A stretch of 64,000 nucleotides of DNA from Paenibacillus contaminans (GTDB lineage Bacteria > Bacillota > Bacilli > Paenibacillales > NBRC-103111). The position numbers were made by a program, and so were the translations under genes. How positions within the stretch are numbered: the stretch's first letter is position 1; every line of letters begins with the position of its first letter. Positions 23,971-33,561 of the stretch are shown piece by piece. The stretch lies in NCBI RefSeq assembly GCF_003285015.1, contig NZ_QMFB01000027.1, positions 59,100-123,099 of the forward strand. The letters are read 5' to 3'. The notes beneath the pieces were generated by a model that saw only the letters and a program-made list of their open reading frames with translations, searched no databases and was not told the origin of the DNA.

Positions 23971-25587
23971 TTACCCGCAGCCGCAGCCGGCTTCCTCTTC
24001 GTCGAATACCTTAGTCGGATAATCGTTGTCGAAGCAGCCCATGCACATGCCGCGATTGTACTCATCCTTCGTACGGCCGACAGCCTCGAGCAGCCCTTCC
24101 TTCGTCAGGAAGTGGAGCGAATCGGCGTTGATCGCCTTGCGAATCTCCTCGATCGACTTGCTGGAGGCGATCAGCTCCTTACGGCTTGGCGTATCGATGC
24201 CGTAGAAGCAAGGATTTTTGTATGGCGGCGAAGTAATTCGCACATGCACTTCAGCGGCACCGGCTTCGCGCAGCATATTGACGATACGAAGCGATGTCGT
24301 GCCGCGTACGATCGAATCGTCGATCATGACGACACGTTTGCCTTCGACCACTTTGCGAACGGCGCTCAGCTTCATTTTGACGCCGCGCTCGCGAAGCTCT
24401 TGGCTCGGCTGAATGAACGTCCGGCCGGTGTAGCGGTTTTTGATCAGCCCGATTTCATACGGGATGCCGGTTTGCTCGGCAAAGCCGATCGCTGCGGAAA
24501 TACTCGAGTCCGGAACCCCGGTGATGACATCGGCATCGACGAACGATTCCTGCGCCAGCACCTGACCCATTCTTTTACGGGCCATATGAATGTTGATTTC
24601 ATCCAAATCGCTGTCGGGGCGGGAGAAATAAATGAACTCCATCGCGCAGATCGCCCGCCGCTCCATTTCGGCGAAGCGTTCTTCCCGCAACCCGTTCTTG
24701 TCGACAATAAGCATCTCGCCAGGCTTAATATCGCGAAGATAAACGGCGCCGATCGTTTCGAACGCGCAGGTTTCGGAAGCGAACGTATAGGCGTCACCCA
24801 GCTTGCCGATAACGAGCGGCCGCAAAGCGTTCTTGTCTTGGGCGACGAACAGCTTGTCGTGCACCATGATCAAGAAAGCGAAGCCGCCTTCGACACGCTT
24901 AAGCGCATCCTTGACCGCGTCCTCGATGTTGTCGCGCTTCGAGCGGGCTATCAGATGGATGACGACTTCCGTATCGCTTGTCGTTTGGAAGATCGAGCCT
25001 TCCTCTTCCAGCTCCCGGCGAATTTCCGCCGCGTTGACGAGATTCCCGTTCGTCGCGATCGCAATGTCGCCGCCGCGGTACTTGAATACGAGCGGCTGCG
25101 CGTTCTGCAGCTTGCTTTCGCCCGAAGTCGAGTAACGGACGTGTCCGATCGCCATCGAGCCTTTCAAATATTGAATTTTATCATTGTCGAACACTTCTTT
25201 GACGAGCCCCATGCCGCGGTGATAAAAAAATTCGTTACCGTCCGTCGTGCAAAGCCCCGCGCTTTCCTCGCCGCGGTGCTGCAGCGCATGCAGGCCGAAA
25301 AAGCTGAGAGCGGACGCCTCGGGATGACCGAACACCCCGAAAACGCCGCACTCCTCTTTCAATTTATCGAAAACGTCGCTGTCCATTCCTTCGTTGTAAT
25401 AGCTGCCTGCCCAAAGCGGTACCGATGTACCGTTCGCTTGCGCCGCCGCTGCCTGGGAAGCGTCATCCGCGGAGAGAGCGGCTGCCGAAGCAGCCGTCGC
25501 CACGGCATTCGCACGATCCGCAAGGCGCGTCGGCTCGGAGCAGAAAGCTAACCCCGAACCGCCGGGTATCAGGATTTCATGAGACAT
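23971..25587 (-). CDS. purF: Amidophosphoribosyltransferase, Fe-S type, with long N-terminal extension
   Basis: A 538-residue enzyme that makes phosphoribosylamine from PRPP and glutamine, the first committed step. The nucleophile is Cys80 in EECGVFGVFGHPEAS. LHALQHRGEESAG, AIGHVRYSTSG and the PRPP loop VVMIDDSIVRGTT follow. Four-iron cluster cysteines are visible in NPCFYGID and the late MCMGCF, as in the Bacillus enzyme. The 79 residues before Cys80 are Ala-rich (about 28-52) and much longer than the short propeptide of Bacillus PurF; they must be removed for activity. ATG 25587 has GGAAGG ten bases upstream and overlaps purL by 19 bp. Confidence 0.95.
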   Translation of the reverse strand: MSHEILIPGGSGLAFCSEPTRLADRANAVATAASAAALSADDASQAAAAQANGTSVPLWAGSYYNEGMDSDVFDKLKEECGVFGVFGHPEASALSFFGLHALQHRGEESAGLCTTDGNEFFYHRGMGLVKEVFDNDKIQYLKGSMAIGHVRYSTSGESKLQNAQPLVFKYRGGDIAIATNGNLVNAAEIRRELEEEGSIFQTTSDTEVVIHLIARSKRDNIEDAVKDALKRVEGGFAFLIMVHDKLFVAQDKNALRPLVIGKLGDAYTFASETCAFETIGAVYLRDIKPGEMLIVDKNGLREERFAEMERRAICAMEFIYFSRPDSDLDEINIHMARKRMGQVLAQESFVDADVITGVPDSSISAAIGFAEQTGIPYEIGLIKNRYTGRTFIQPSQELRERGVKMKLSAVRKVVEGKRVVMIDDSIVRGTTSLRIVNMLREAGAAEVHVRITSPPYKNPCFYGIDTPSRKELIASSKSIEEIRKAINADSLHFLTKEGLLEAVGRTKDEYNRGMCMGCFDNDYPTKVFDEEEAGCGCG

Positions 25588-27818
25588 GGAATCGCGTCCT
25601 TCCAAACCTTTTCTAGTTTCGCTACAGGTGACTGAACCGCCGATTTTCCATTAACTTGAATGCTCAGATCGCTGCCGCCGACCGTGCCCAGCACTTGTGC
25701 AGGCACGCCGTTTGCGCTCGTAAGCGCGAGCAGCGTATCCTTCTTGCCGGCCGGAACGCTAAGCAAAATACGCGATTGGCTTTCGCTGAACAGCGCGAAG
25801 TCGCTGCGCAATTCGGTTGTGAAGTTGACGCTTGCGCCAAGACGGCCGCTAATGCAGGACTCTGCAAGTGCTGTCGCCAGTCCGCCGTCGGACAAGTCGT
25901 GCGCCGAAGCGACGAAGCCTTTGCGGATTGCGTCCAGAACGGTGCCGAGCAGCGCTTTTTCTACGTCGAGATCGATTTGCGGAGGACGTCCTTCCGTTAC
26001 GCCGTGAATGACGTATTGGAATTCGCTGCCGCCGAGCTCAGCTTTCGTATCGCCAAGCAGGACGATGACGTCGCCTTCGTTTTTGAAGCCTTGCGTCGTC
26101 AAATGGTTGTCGATATCCGCAACCAAGCCGACCATGCCGACTACAGGCGTAGGGTAAATCGCGCCTTTGGCGTTCTCATTGTACAAGCTGACGTTGCCGC
26201 CGATAACCGGCGTGTCCAGCTTGCGGCAAGCCTCGGACATCCCGTCGACCGCTTTCTCGAGCTGCCAGAAAATTTCCGGCTTCTCGGGGCTGCCGAAGTT
26301 CAAGTTATCCGTAATCGCAAGCGGTTCCGCGCCCGAGCAGACGACGTTACGCGCCGCTTCCGCAAGCGCGATTTTGCCGCCCACTTCCGGGTCAAGATAC
26401 ACATAACGGCCGTTGCAGTCCGTCGTCATCGCAAGACCTTTGCGCGTGCCCGGCACTTGAACGACTGCCGCGTCCGAACCCGGACGAACGACCGTGCTCG
26501 TGCGAACCATGTAGTCGTATTGGTTGTAAACCCATTCCTTGCTCGCCACCGTCGGGGAAGCAAGCACTTTCTCCAGCGCTTCGTTCAGATCCGTCACTTC
26601 CGCATAGCGGGTCGTGTCGATTTGGCCTTGCTCCGCGTAATAAGCAGGCTCCTTGGAAGGCTTGTTGTACTGCGGACACTCGTCGACAAGGGCCGTTACC
26701 GGCATGTTGCCGACTTCCTCGCCTTTATGGATAAGACGAAGACGTCCGTCGTTCGTCACTTTGCCGACTTTATAGCATTGCAGTCCCCAACGGGCGAAAA
26801 TAGCGTTTGCTTGCTCTTCATGCTCCGGCTTCACGACGAAAAGCATCCGTTCCTGAGACTCCGAAAGCATCATTTCGTAAGGCGTCATGCCTTCTTCCCG
26901 CTGCGGCACTTCGTCAAGGTAAAGCTCGATGCCGTTGCCCGCTTTGCTCGCCATTTCAGAGCTGGAGCAGGTAAGACCGGCTGCGCCCATATCTTGAATC
27001 CCGACGACGATGCCGGAATTGATCAGGTCGAGGCAAGCTTCAAGCACGAGCTTCTCCATGAACGGATCGCCGACTTGCACCGCCGAGCGTCTTTCTTCGG
27101 ACTCTTCGCTGATCTCTTCCGATGCGAACGTTGCGCCGTGAATGCCGTCGCGTCCAGTTGCCGGACCGACGTAGAAAACCGGGTTGCCGATCCCTTGCGC
27201 GACGCCGCGCTGGATTTTATCATGATCGATAATGCCTACGCACATCGCGTTGACGAGCGGATTGCCTTCGTAGCTTTCGTCGAACATGATTTCGCCGCCG
27301 ACCGTCGGGATTCCGATGCAGTTGCCATAGCCGGCGATGCCGGAAACGACGTTTTCGAACAAATATTTAACCCGGTCGTTCGTCAGCTTGCCGAAACGAA
27401 GCGAGTTGAGCGAAGCTACCGGACGTGCGCCCATCGAGAAAATATCGCGGATAATGCCGCCTACGCCTGTCGCCGCGCCTTGGTACGGCTCGACAGCCGA
27501 AGGGTGGTTATGACTTTCGATTTTAAATACGACAGCCTGATTGTCGCCGATATCGACGATTCCGGCGCCTTCTCCCGGTCCCATCAGGACGCGCGGTCCG
27601 CTTGTCGGGAAACGGCGAAGCACCGGCTTGGAGTTTTTGTAGGAGCAGTGCTCCGACCACATGACGCTGAATACGCCGATTTCCACGTAGTTCGGCTTGC
27701 GTCCGAGAAAGCCGCAAACTTTTGCATACTCCTCGTCGGTTACGCCCATCTGCTTATAGATTTGTTGATCGGCAATCTGATCTGCCGTCGGCTCCTTAGC
27801 GGCTAACTGCTGCGTCAT
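25569..27818 (-). CDS. purL: Phosphoribosylformylglycinamidine synthase, large subunit
   Basis: A 749-residue ATP-dependent subunit that forms FGAM and works with PurQ and PurS. It is the small, Gram-positive type of PurL. Motifs: MWSEHCSYKNSKPVL, FKIESHNHPSAVEPYQGAATGVGG, GIQDMGAAGLTCSSSEMA and AHDLSDGGLATALAES. The ATG at 27818 has a near-perfect GGAGGGAG site. It overlaps purQ by 23 bp and purF by 19 bp, which indicates tight coupling of subunits. Confidence 0.97.
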   Translation of the reverse strand: MTQQLAAKEPTADQIADQQIYKQMGVTDEEYAKVCGFLGRKPNYVEIGVFSVMWSEHCSYKNSKPVLRRFPTSGPRVLMGPGEGAGIVDIGDNQAVVFKIESHNHPSAVEPYQGAATGVGGIIRDIFSMGARPVASLNSLRFGKLTNDRVKYLFENVVSGIAGYGNCIGIPTVGGEIMFDESYEGNPLVNAMCVGIIDHDKIQRGVAQGIGNPVFYVGPATGRDGIHGATFASEEISEESEERRSAVQVGDPFMEKLVLEACLDLINSGIVVGIQDMGAAGLTCSSSEMASKAGNGIELYLDEVPQREEGMTPYEMMLSESQERMLFVVKPEHEEQANAIFARWGLQCYKVGKVTNDGRLRLIHKGEEVGNMPVTALVDECPQYNKPSKEPAYYAEQGQIDTTRYAEVTDLNEALEKVLASPTVASKEWVYNQYDYMVRTSTVVRPGSDAAVVQVPGTRKGLAMTTDCNGRYVYLDPEVGGKIALAEAARNVVCSGAEPLAITDNLNFGSPEKPEIFWQLEKAVDGMSEACRKLDTPVIGGNVSLYNENAKGAIYPTPVVGMVGLVADIDNHLTTQGFKNEGDVIVLLGDTKAELGGSEFQYVIHGVTEGRPPQIDLDVEKALLGTVLDAIRKGFVASAHDLSDGGLATALAESCISGRLGASVNFTTELRSDFALFSESQSRILLSVPAGKKDTLLALTSANGVPAQVLGTVGGSDLSIQVNGKSAVQSPVAKLEKVWKDAIPCLMKS

Positions 27819-28488
27819 GTTTCTCCCTCCAGGTCTGTAAAATTGATGTAAACATCCGCTTGCCGTCCGCAGAACCGAGCAGCTCGTTAACCGCGCGCTC
27901 CGGATGCGGCATCATGCCGACAACATTCCCCGCTTTGTTGCTGATACCGGCAATGTCGTCCACCGAACCGTTCGGGTTGTCGACCGCGTAACGGAACACG
28001 ATCTGGTTATTAGCCTTCAGCTCGGCCAGCATGGCGTCGTCGCAATAATAATTGCCTTCCCCATGAGCGATCGGGATATCGATCACTTCGCCCTCTTTAT
28101 AATCCACCGTAAACGGATTTTGGTTGTTCTCAACGCGCAGGAGCGTGCTGTGGCAGCGGAATTTTAGCGTTTTGTTGCGCAGCATCGCGCCCGGCAGAAG
28201 ACCCGCCTCAAGCAAAATTTGGAATCCGTTGCAAATGCCGAGAATAAATTTGCCTTGCTCTGCAGCCTGCACAAGCGCAGTCATAACCGGCGCAAAGCGC
28301 GCGATCGCGCCGCAGCGCAGGTAGTCTCCATAGGAGAAGCCGCCTGGCACGAGAATGGCATCGTATTTGGACAAATCCGTTTCCGTATGCCATACGTATT
28401 CGACCTTCTGACCAATCGTTTCCTCTACCGCCTTATAGCAATCCAGGTCGCAGTTGGAACCCGGGAATACCAGTACCGCGAAATTCAT
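27796..28488 (-). CDS. purQ: Phosphoribosylformylglycinamidine synthase, glutaminase subunit
   Basis: A 230-residue class I glutamine amidotransferase that supplies ammonia to PurL. It begins MNFAVLVFPGSNCDLDCY and has LVPGGFSYGDYLRCGAIA, the nucleophile Cys in LGICNGFQILLEAGLLPG and the late MMPHPERA with the catalytic His-Glu pair. ATG 28488 overlaps the purS stop by one base and has GGAGGG upstream inside purS. Confidence 0.97.
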   Translation of the reverse strand: MNFAVLVFPGSNCDLDCYKAVEETIGQKVEYVWHTETDLSKYDAILVPGGFSYGDYLRCGAIARFAPVMTALVQAAEQGKFILGICNGFQILLEAGLLPGAMLRNKTLKFRCHSTLLRVENNQNPFTVDYKEGEVIDIPIAHGEGNYYCDDAMLAELKANNQIVFRYAVDNPNGSVDDIAGISNKAGNVVGMMPHPERAVNELLGSADGKRMFTSILQTWREKHDAAVSR

Positions 28489-28736
28489 TACGCACCCTCC
28501 AGTTCGAAGCGGTAATCTTCGATAACCGTATTCGCCAGCAGCTTTTCGCACATAGCGCGCACGCGTTTTTCCGCCTCGCTGCGGTCAGTCGTGTTCAGCG
28601 TCATTTCCATGTATTTCCCTACGCGCACTTTATCCACTTCCTGAAAGCCCATCGAGTGAAGCGCGCCTTGAACGGCTGTTCCTTGAACATCCAATACGCT
28701 TTGCTTAATCGTTACATAGACGGTTGCTTTGATCAT
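28488..28736 (-). CDS. purS: Phosphoribosylformylglycinamidine synthase subunit PurS
   Basis: An 82-residue protein that bridges PurL and PurQ in the FGAM synthase complex. The sequence starts MIKATVYVTIKQSVLDVQG and has GFQEVDKVRVGKYMEM, both typical. A GGAGG ribosome binding site lies ten bases upstream. About 210 bp separate it from purC; no further gene is seen there. Confidence 0.95.
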   Translation of the reverse strand: MIKATVYVTIKQSVLDVQGTAVQGALHSMGFQEVDKVRVGKYMEMTLNTTDRSEAEKRVRAMCEKLLANTVIEDYRFELEGA

Positions 28737-28947
28737 TAAGGGTTGGCCTCCTAAAGTTTTACGAAGCGTAAATCCGCTCCGAAAGCGTATGTTTGCGTTC
28801 CGCCGGGAAACGCATTATATAAGCAAGAAACAGCTTTCGCGCAGCCAAAATGTTTCTTGTGCGACGGCAGTCTGTCCTGCATCTTACTAATAACGTCTTC
28901 TAAGCTACCGCCTTATGCGAAATGCCGGCAACTCGTTATGAGCCGCC

Positions 28948-29829
28948 TTACTTCGACAAACGGTTCAAAATGTCTCTGTACCGCAGCGACGTCGCTTCCA
29001 CCACATCGGCCGGCAGCGGATCGGGTGTGCTGTTTTTGTCCCAGCCGGAGCCCGCGAGGTACGTGCGTACCGGTTCTTTGTCCATGCCGTCGATCTCGAT
29101 ATCGAGCGCGTAGTTCTCCTTCGCCCAGAAGCGCGACGAATCCGGCGTAAAAATTTCGTCGATCAGGATGATTTCCCCGTCGATCAGCCCGAATTCGAAC
29201 TTCGTATCCGCCAAAATGATGCCGTTCCGCTCGCAATAATCGCGCGCGAATTCGTACAGCCGGATGCTTTTTTCCTTAAGCGCTTCGGCAATATCCGCTC
29301 CGACAAGCTCTTTCATCCGTTCGAATGGAATATCCTCGTCGTGGCCGACATCGTTCTTAGCAGCCGGCGTGAAGATCGGCTCGGGGAACCGCTCGTTTTT
29401 GCGCATGCCTTCCGGCAGCTTGATCCCGTTCACTTCGCCCGTTTTCTGGTATTGTCTCCAGCCGCCGCCGGTAATATAGCCGCGAACGACACATTCGATA
29501 TCGATGCGTTCCGCCTTCTTGGTTACCATGATGCGGTCCTTGAGCAGCTCCGGAGCCGTAACGAGATCCCCCAGCTTCTCCACGTCGGTATGCACCACAT
29601 GATTCGGTTGAATCGCCGCCGTTTGCTCGAACCAGAAGCGGCTGAGCTGATTCAGAACGTTTCCTTTATCAGGCACGGCAGGCTCCAGCACATAGTCGAA
29701 TGCGGAGATCCGGTCGGTAACGACGATCAGAAAATGCTCGCCAAGGTCGTACAGCTCGCGCACCTTGCCTTTGTACAAAAGCGGCGCTTTCACATAAGGA
29801 GCGGCTGTCGAAATCGCGGTCGTTGACAA
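28948..29829 (-). CDS. purC: SAICAR synthetase
   Basis: A 293-residue ligase joining aspartate to CAIR. Motifs: YKGKVRELYDLGEHFLIVVTDRISAFDYVL near residues 20-50, ECVVRGYITGGGWRQYQ, ILADTKFEFGLIDGEI and LIDEIFTPDSSRFW. It is the longer form of the enzyme, about 55 residues more than Bacillus subtilis PurC, with an extra C-terminal segment. I chose TTG 29829 because AGGAGG lies seven bases upstream and no ATG fits; the frame remains open to 29922. A 255-bp gap with no recognised gene separates it from purB. Confidence 0.95.
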   Translation of the reverse strand: MSTTAISTAAPYVKAPLLYKGKVRELYDLGEHFLIVVTDRISAFDYVLEPAVPDKGNVLNQLSRFWFEQTAAIQPNHVVHTDVEKLGDLVTAPELLKDRIMVTKKAERIDIECVVRGYITGGGWRQYQKTGEVNGIKLPEGMRKNERFPEPIFTPAAKNDVGHDEDIPFERMKELVGADIAEALKEKSIRLYEFARDYCERNGIILADTKFEFGLIDGEIILIDEIFTPDSSRFWAKENYALDIEIDGMDKEPVRTYLAGSGWDKNSTPDPLPADVVEATSLRYRDILNRLSK

Positions 29830-30084
29830 GTGAATTCCTCCTACTCTTTTTCCAAAAAAGTGAATACAGTACATTGGGAGTCCGTCCATTGCATTCCGAA
29901 AGGGATTGCCTTGCCGCTTCAAACATCTTGTTTTGCATTTCTCTCATTGGATGGGCCTTCGGAAGGTCGAAACGCAAAACCAAAACTCGCTGCAAGACAA
30001 TTCCCTTTCTCCATTACATTTAGTCTCCCGCGAAGTTTCTGTCGTTCAACTTTTATAATACCTTAACTACATTCGCCTGGCGGC

Positions 30085-31380
30085 CTACGCCAGCCCTAAC
30101 CGGTCGAAAATCGTATCGACATGCTTCAGATGCCAGCTTGGATCGAAGCAATCGGCGATTTCCTCCATGCTCAGCTGCTCGCGGATGACGCTGTCGTTCT
30201 CGACGATGTCGCGGAACGAGCGCTGCTCTTCCCATGCCTGCATCGCTTTAGGCTGCACGGTATCGTATGCCTGCTCGCGGCTGAAGCCTTTGTCGATCAG
30301 CTTCGTCAAGACGCGGCCTGAAAACGGCACGTCGTACGTGCTTCTCATGTTGCGCTTCATATTTTCCGGGAACACGGTCAAGTTTTTGATGATGTTGCCG
30401 AGACGGTTCAGCATGTAGTTCAGCAAAATCGTCGCATCCGGCAAAATGACGCGCTCGACCGAGGAGTGCGAAATATCGCGCTCATGCCAAAGCGTCACGT
30501 TCTCGTAAGCGGAAATCATATGGCCGCGAATGACGCGCGACAAACCGCTGATGCTTTCGCAGCCGATCGGATTGCGCTTGTGCGGCATTGCCGACGAGCC
30601 TTTTTGCCCTTTGGCGAACGGCTCTTCCACCTCGCGGAACTCGCTCTTCTGCAGCGCGCGAATTTCGGTTGCGAACTTGTCGAGCGAAGTAGCCACGAGC
30701 GCCAGCGTCGCCATATATTCGGCGTGACGGTCGCGCTGCAGCGTTTGCGTCGAGATCGGCGCCGATTTCGTGCCCAGCTTGCCGCACACGTACTGCTCGA
30801 TGAACGGATCGATGTTCGCGTACGTGCCTACCGCGCCGGACATTTTGCCGTATTGAACGCCGTCAGCCGCAAAACGGAACCGCTCCAGGTTGCGTTTCAT
30901 TTCTTCGTACCAAAGCGCCATCTTCAAGCCAAAGGTTGTCGGCTCCGCATGAACGCCGTGCGTCCGTCCCATCATCGGCGTATGCTTGTAAGCAATCGCT
31001 TTGTCTTTCAGAATAGCGATAAAGTTGTTGATGTCGCGGTCAAGAATATCGTTAGCCTGCTTCAGCAAATATCCGAGCGCCGTGTCGACGACATCCGTCG
31101 AAGTCAAGCCGTAGTGCACCCATTTGCGTTCCGCGCCAAGCGATTCGGAAACCGCGCGCGTAAACGCGATGACGTCGTGGCGCGTTTCCTGCTCGATTTC
31201 ATAAATGCGGTCGATGTTGAATGTCGCTTTCTCTCTTAGCAGCGCGACATCTTCTTTAGGAATAACGCCAAGCTCGGACCAAGCTTCGCAAGAAAGAATC
31301 TCGACTTCGAGCCAAGCCTGGAACTTGTTCTGCTCCGTCCAAATGGCCGCCATTTCCGGCCTGCTGTAACGATCGATCAT
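30085..31380 (-). CDS. purB: Adenylosuccinate lyase
   Basis: A 431-residue enzyme that acts twice in purine synthesis, releasing fumarate from SAICAR and from adenylosuccinate. It has HDVIAFTRAVSESLG, YGLTSTDVVDTALGY, MGRTHGVHAEPTTFG with the catalytic His and the fumarase-superfamily signature GSSAMPHKRNP, which holds the mobile Ser loop. The start has GAGGAGG upstream. It is 27 bp after purK. Confidence 0.97.
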   Translation of the reverse strand: MIDRYSRPEMAAIWTEQNKFQAWLEVEILSCEAWSELGVIPKEDVALLREKATFNIDRIYEIEQETRHDVIAFTRAVSESLGAERKWVHYGLTSTDVVDTALGYLLKQANDILDRDINNFIAILKDKAIAYKHTPMMGRTHGVHAEPTTFGLKMALWYEEMKRNLERFRFAADGVQYGKMSGAVGTYANIDPFIEQYVCGKLGTKSAPISTQTLQRDRHAEYMATLALVATSLDKFATEIRALQKSEFREVEEPFAKGQKGSSAMPHKRNPIGCESISGLSRVIRGHMISAYENVTLWHERDISHSSVERVILPDATILLNYMLNRLGNIIKNLTVFPENMKRNMRSTYDVPFSGRVLTKLIDKGFSREQAYDTVQPKAMQAWEEQRSFRDIVENDSVIREQLSMEEIADCFDPSWHLKHVDTIFDRLGLA

Positions 31381-31407
31381 GGATGAACCTCCTCAAAATA
31401 TATAAAC

Positions 31408-32598
31408 TTAAGCCTGCCAAATCCCCGTCCGCGCGATCCAATCGAGCGCGCGGCCGACATCGTCCGTCAGGACGTTGACATGACCCATTTTTCTTTTGTG
31501 CTTCGCCTCATGCTTCCCGTACAGATGCACCTTTACGGCAAGCGACTCCGGTTCTTCCTTCTCCGCGGCAAGCAGATCCAGCAGCGGCTGCACGTGCTCA
31601 CCGAGCACGTTGACCATAACGACCGGTGTCAGCAGCTCCGTCGAGCCCAGCGGCAAATTGCAAATCGAGCGGACATGCTGCTCGAACTGCGACGTCCGGC
31701 ACGCTTCCATCGTATAGTGCCCGGAATTATGCGGCCTTGGCGCCAGCTCGTTGACGAACAGCTCGCCCTCCGGCGTAAGAAACATCTCGACCGCGATCAG
31801 CCCGATCACGTCGAGCCCTTCGGCTATACGAACCGCCAGCTCCTCCGCTTTGCGGATAACCGCTTCGTTCGTCCGTGCCGGCACGATGGACAAGTGCAAA
31901 ATATTGTCCACATGAATATTTTCCGCAACGGGGAACGTCTTCACCTCGCCGCGCGGGCTGCGCGCCGCAATGACCGACAGCTCGCGCTCGAAGCGGATGA
32001 ATTTCTCCAGGACAAGCTCCGTCCGCGCGCGGCTAAGCGTTTCGAACGCCTCGGCGATCTCGCTCTCCGAGCGGATGACCCACTGGCCTTTGCCGTCGTA
32101 GCCGCCTGTCGCCGTCTTGAGCACGCACGGCGTGCCGAAGCGCGCCACCGCAGCCTGCAATTGCTCGACGCTGGCGATTTCCTCGTACGGCGCCACCTGG
32201 ACGCCCGCCGCCTCGATCGCGCGCTTCTCGCGCAGCCGGTGCTGCGTCGTATAGAGCAGCTCGCTGCCCTGCGGCACATACGATTCGTTCATGAGCATCG
32301 CCGCCACATCGGCGTCGACGTTCTCGAACTCGTATGTAATGACGTCGGACAGCCGCGCCAGCTCCCGCGCCGCTTCGGCATCGTCGTACTTGGCGACGAG
32401 CTGCTTGCCCGCCACTTGGCCGCACGGCGAATCTTCCGTCGGATCAAGGGTGGCGAACCGGTAGCCCATATGGCTTCCGGCTAGCGCCAGCATTCTGCCG
32501 AGCTGTCCGCCTCCGAGCACCCCGATCGTTGCGCCCGGCAAAATCGTCTTGGCGGGATCGTACCGTTTCGTTCCATCGCGAACGATGTCGTTCTGCAT
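31408..32598 (-). CDS. purK: N5-carboxyaminoimidazole ribonucleotide synthase
   Basis: A 396-residue ATP-grasp enzyme that carboxylates AIR at N5; PurE then moves the carboxyl group. Motifs are IGVLGGGQLGRMLALAG, VLKTATGGYDGKGQWVI, LEKFIRFERELSVIAARS and NELAPRPHNSGHYTMEAC. ATG 32598 has AAGGAGA upstream; an earlier in-frame start at 32634 is less likely. It lies 69 bp after purE. Confidence 0.95.
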   Translation of the reverse strand: MQNDIVRDGTKRYDPAKTILPGATIGVLGGGQLGRMLALAGSHMGYRFATLDPTEDSPCGQVAGKQLVAKYDDAEAARELARLSDVITYEFENVDADVAAMLMNESYVPQGSELLYTTQHRLREKRAIEAAGVQVAPYEEIASVEQLQAAVARFGTPCVLKTATGGYDGKGQWVIRSESEIAEAFETLSRARTELVLEKFIRFERELSVIAARSPRGEVKTFPVAENIHVDNILHLSIVPARTNEAVIRKAEELAVRIAEGLDVIGLIAVEMFLTPEGELFVNELAPRPHNSGHYTMEACRTSQFEQHVRSICNLPLGSTELLTPVVMVNVLGEHVQPLLDLLAAEKEEPESLAVKVHLYGKHEAKHKRKMGHVNVLTDDVGRALDWIARTGIWQA

Positions 32599-32667
32599 GC
32601 TGCTTGTCTCCTTACATTTGCGAGATTTCACCAAAATATTCGCCTATCGGCCGATCGTTTCCTCACT

Positions 32668-33153
32668 CTATTCCAGCGAACCGCTGTCGATAACCTGCTG
32701 CTTGATCCGTTCGCGGCGCTCGCGCACCTTTTGCTGAATATTCTTGTCGAATGCGCCCAAAATTTGCGCCGCCAGCAGCCCCGCATTCGTAGCTCCGGCA
32801 TTGCCGATCGCTACCGTCGCCACAGGAATGCCGCCCGGCATTTGCACGATCGAAAGCAGCGAATCGAGGCCGTTCAAATTCGACGATTTGACCGGAACGC
32901 CGATGACCGGCAGCTCCGTCTTCGACGCCACCATGCCCGGCAAGTGAGCCGCTCCTCCCGCGCCTGCGATGATCACCTGCAAGCCGCGCTCGATCGCCGT
33001 CTCCGCATATTCGAACATCAAATCCGGCGTACGGTGCGCCGAAACCACTTTCTTCTCATACGGAATATTTAGCTCCTCAAGCACCGCGCAGGCAAGCTTC
33101 ATCGTTTCCCAATCCGACTGGCTGCCCATAATGACTCCGACTTTAGCCGACAT
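32668..33153 (-). CDS. purE: N5-CAIR mutase
   Basis: A 161-residue class I PurE. It contains VGVIMGSQSDWETMK, EKKVVSAHRTPDLMFEYAE, IIAGAGGAAHLPGMVAS and PVIGVPVKSSNLNGLDSLLSIVQMPGGIPVATV, with the Ser, Asp and His residues of the active site. ATG 33153 has GGAGA upstream. It is the first gene of the operon, about 120 bp after the leader terminator of the guanine riboswitch. Confidence 0.97.
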   Translation of the reverse strand: MSAKVGVIMGSQSDWETMKLACAVLEELNIPYEKKVVSAHRTPDLMFEYAETAIERGLQVIIAGAGGAAHLPGMVASKTELPVIGVPVKSSNLNGLDSLLSIVQMPGGIPVATVAIGNAGATNAGLLAAQILGAFDKNIQQKVRERRERIKQQVIDSGSLE

Positions 33154-33270
33154 ATTCTGCTCTCCTTCAAAAACCATTCTATAGTTAGCTGGCGTTAAAC
33201 AACATCATCCAAATTCCCGTTCGGCAAAGCGTCCGCTTCGCCTTATCCATTCTATCTTTTCCAAAAATAC

Positions 33271-33314
33271 AAAAAGTCCTTGAGACAGGCTGTCTAGAAC
33301 CTGTCCGAAGGACG
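33271..33314 (-). terminator. Leader terminator of the purE riboswitch
   Basis: On the minus strand GTCCTTCGGACAGG pairs with CCTGTCTCAAGGAC (an internal mismatch of two bases) and is followed by TTTTTG. It lies between the aptamer and purE and is the expected expression platform. Confidence 0.85.
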
Positions 33315-33420
33315 ACAAGGCGGCTCGAATGCTGCGCTGTCCGCTTCAACCACCTCAGCGGCCCGCACAAACAGACAAGGGCGCCAAGCTGCTTAGCCTG
33401 CCGTCCCTATACATTCGCTT

Positions 33421-33489
33421 ACTCGTAGTCCAAAAATTCATGGTTTCTGGGTAGATACTTTCGGGCCATATTCCCGACTTTATACGAGA
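33421..33489 (-). promoter_or_regulatory. Guanine-class purine riboswitch aptamer, purE leader
   Basis: Reading the minus strand, P1 is CTCGTA with TACGAG. The core AATATGGCCCGAAAGTATCTACC is followed by P3 with loop CCATGAA and the closing GGACTACGAG. The base that selects the ligand (position 74 in xpt numbering) is C in GACTAC, which indicates guanine or hypoxanthine rather than adenine. It would stop pur transcription when guanine is plentiful, through the terminator at 33271-33314. Confidence 0.93.
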
Positions 33490-33526
33490 TGCGATTCATT
33501 ACTTCTCATGTTAACTTTCACTTTTA

Positions 33527-33556
33527 AGTTTACCTGACCGCAACTGCCGCTGTCAA
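33527..33556 (-). promoter_or_regulatory. Promoter of the purine operon
   Basis: Perfect -35 TTGACA (plus-strand positions 33551-33556) and -10 TAAACT (33527-33532), spaced by 18 bp. The start of transcription would fall about 30 bases before the riboswitch aptamer. Confidence 0.8.
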
Positions 33557-33561
33557 CCCGA

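Noticed and set aside
25656..27806. 716-codon plus-strand open frame opposite purL
   Set aside because: It is the antisense shadow of purL. It is rich in Arg, Ala and His, lacks a family and a ribosome binding site. The same holds for long antisense frames opposite purF, LCP, guaA and yerB-like genes.
33421..33489. Adenine riboswitch
   Set aside because: The ligand-selecting base is C, not T, so the guanine class fits.
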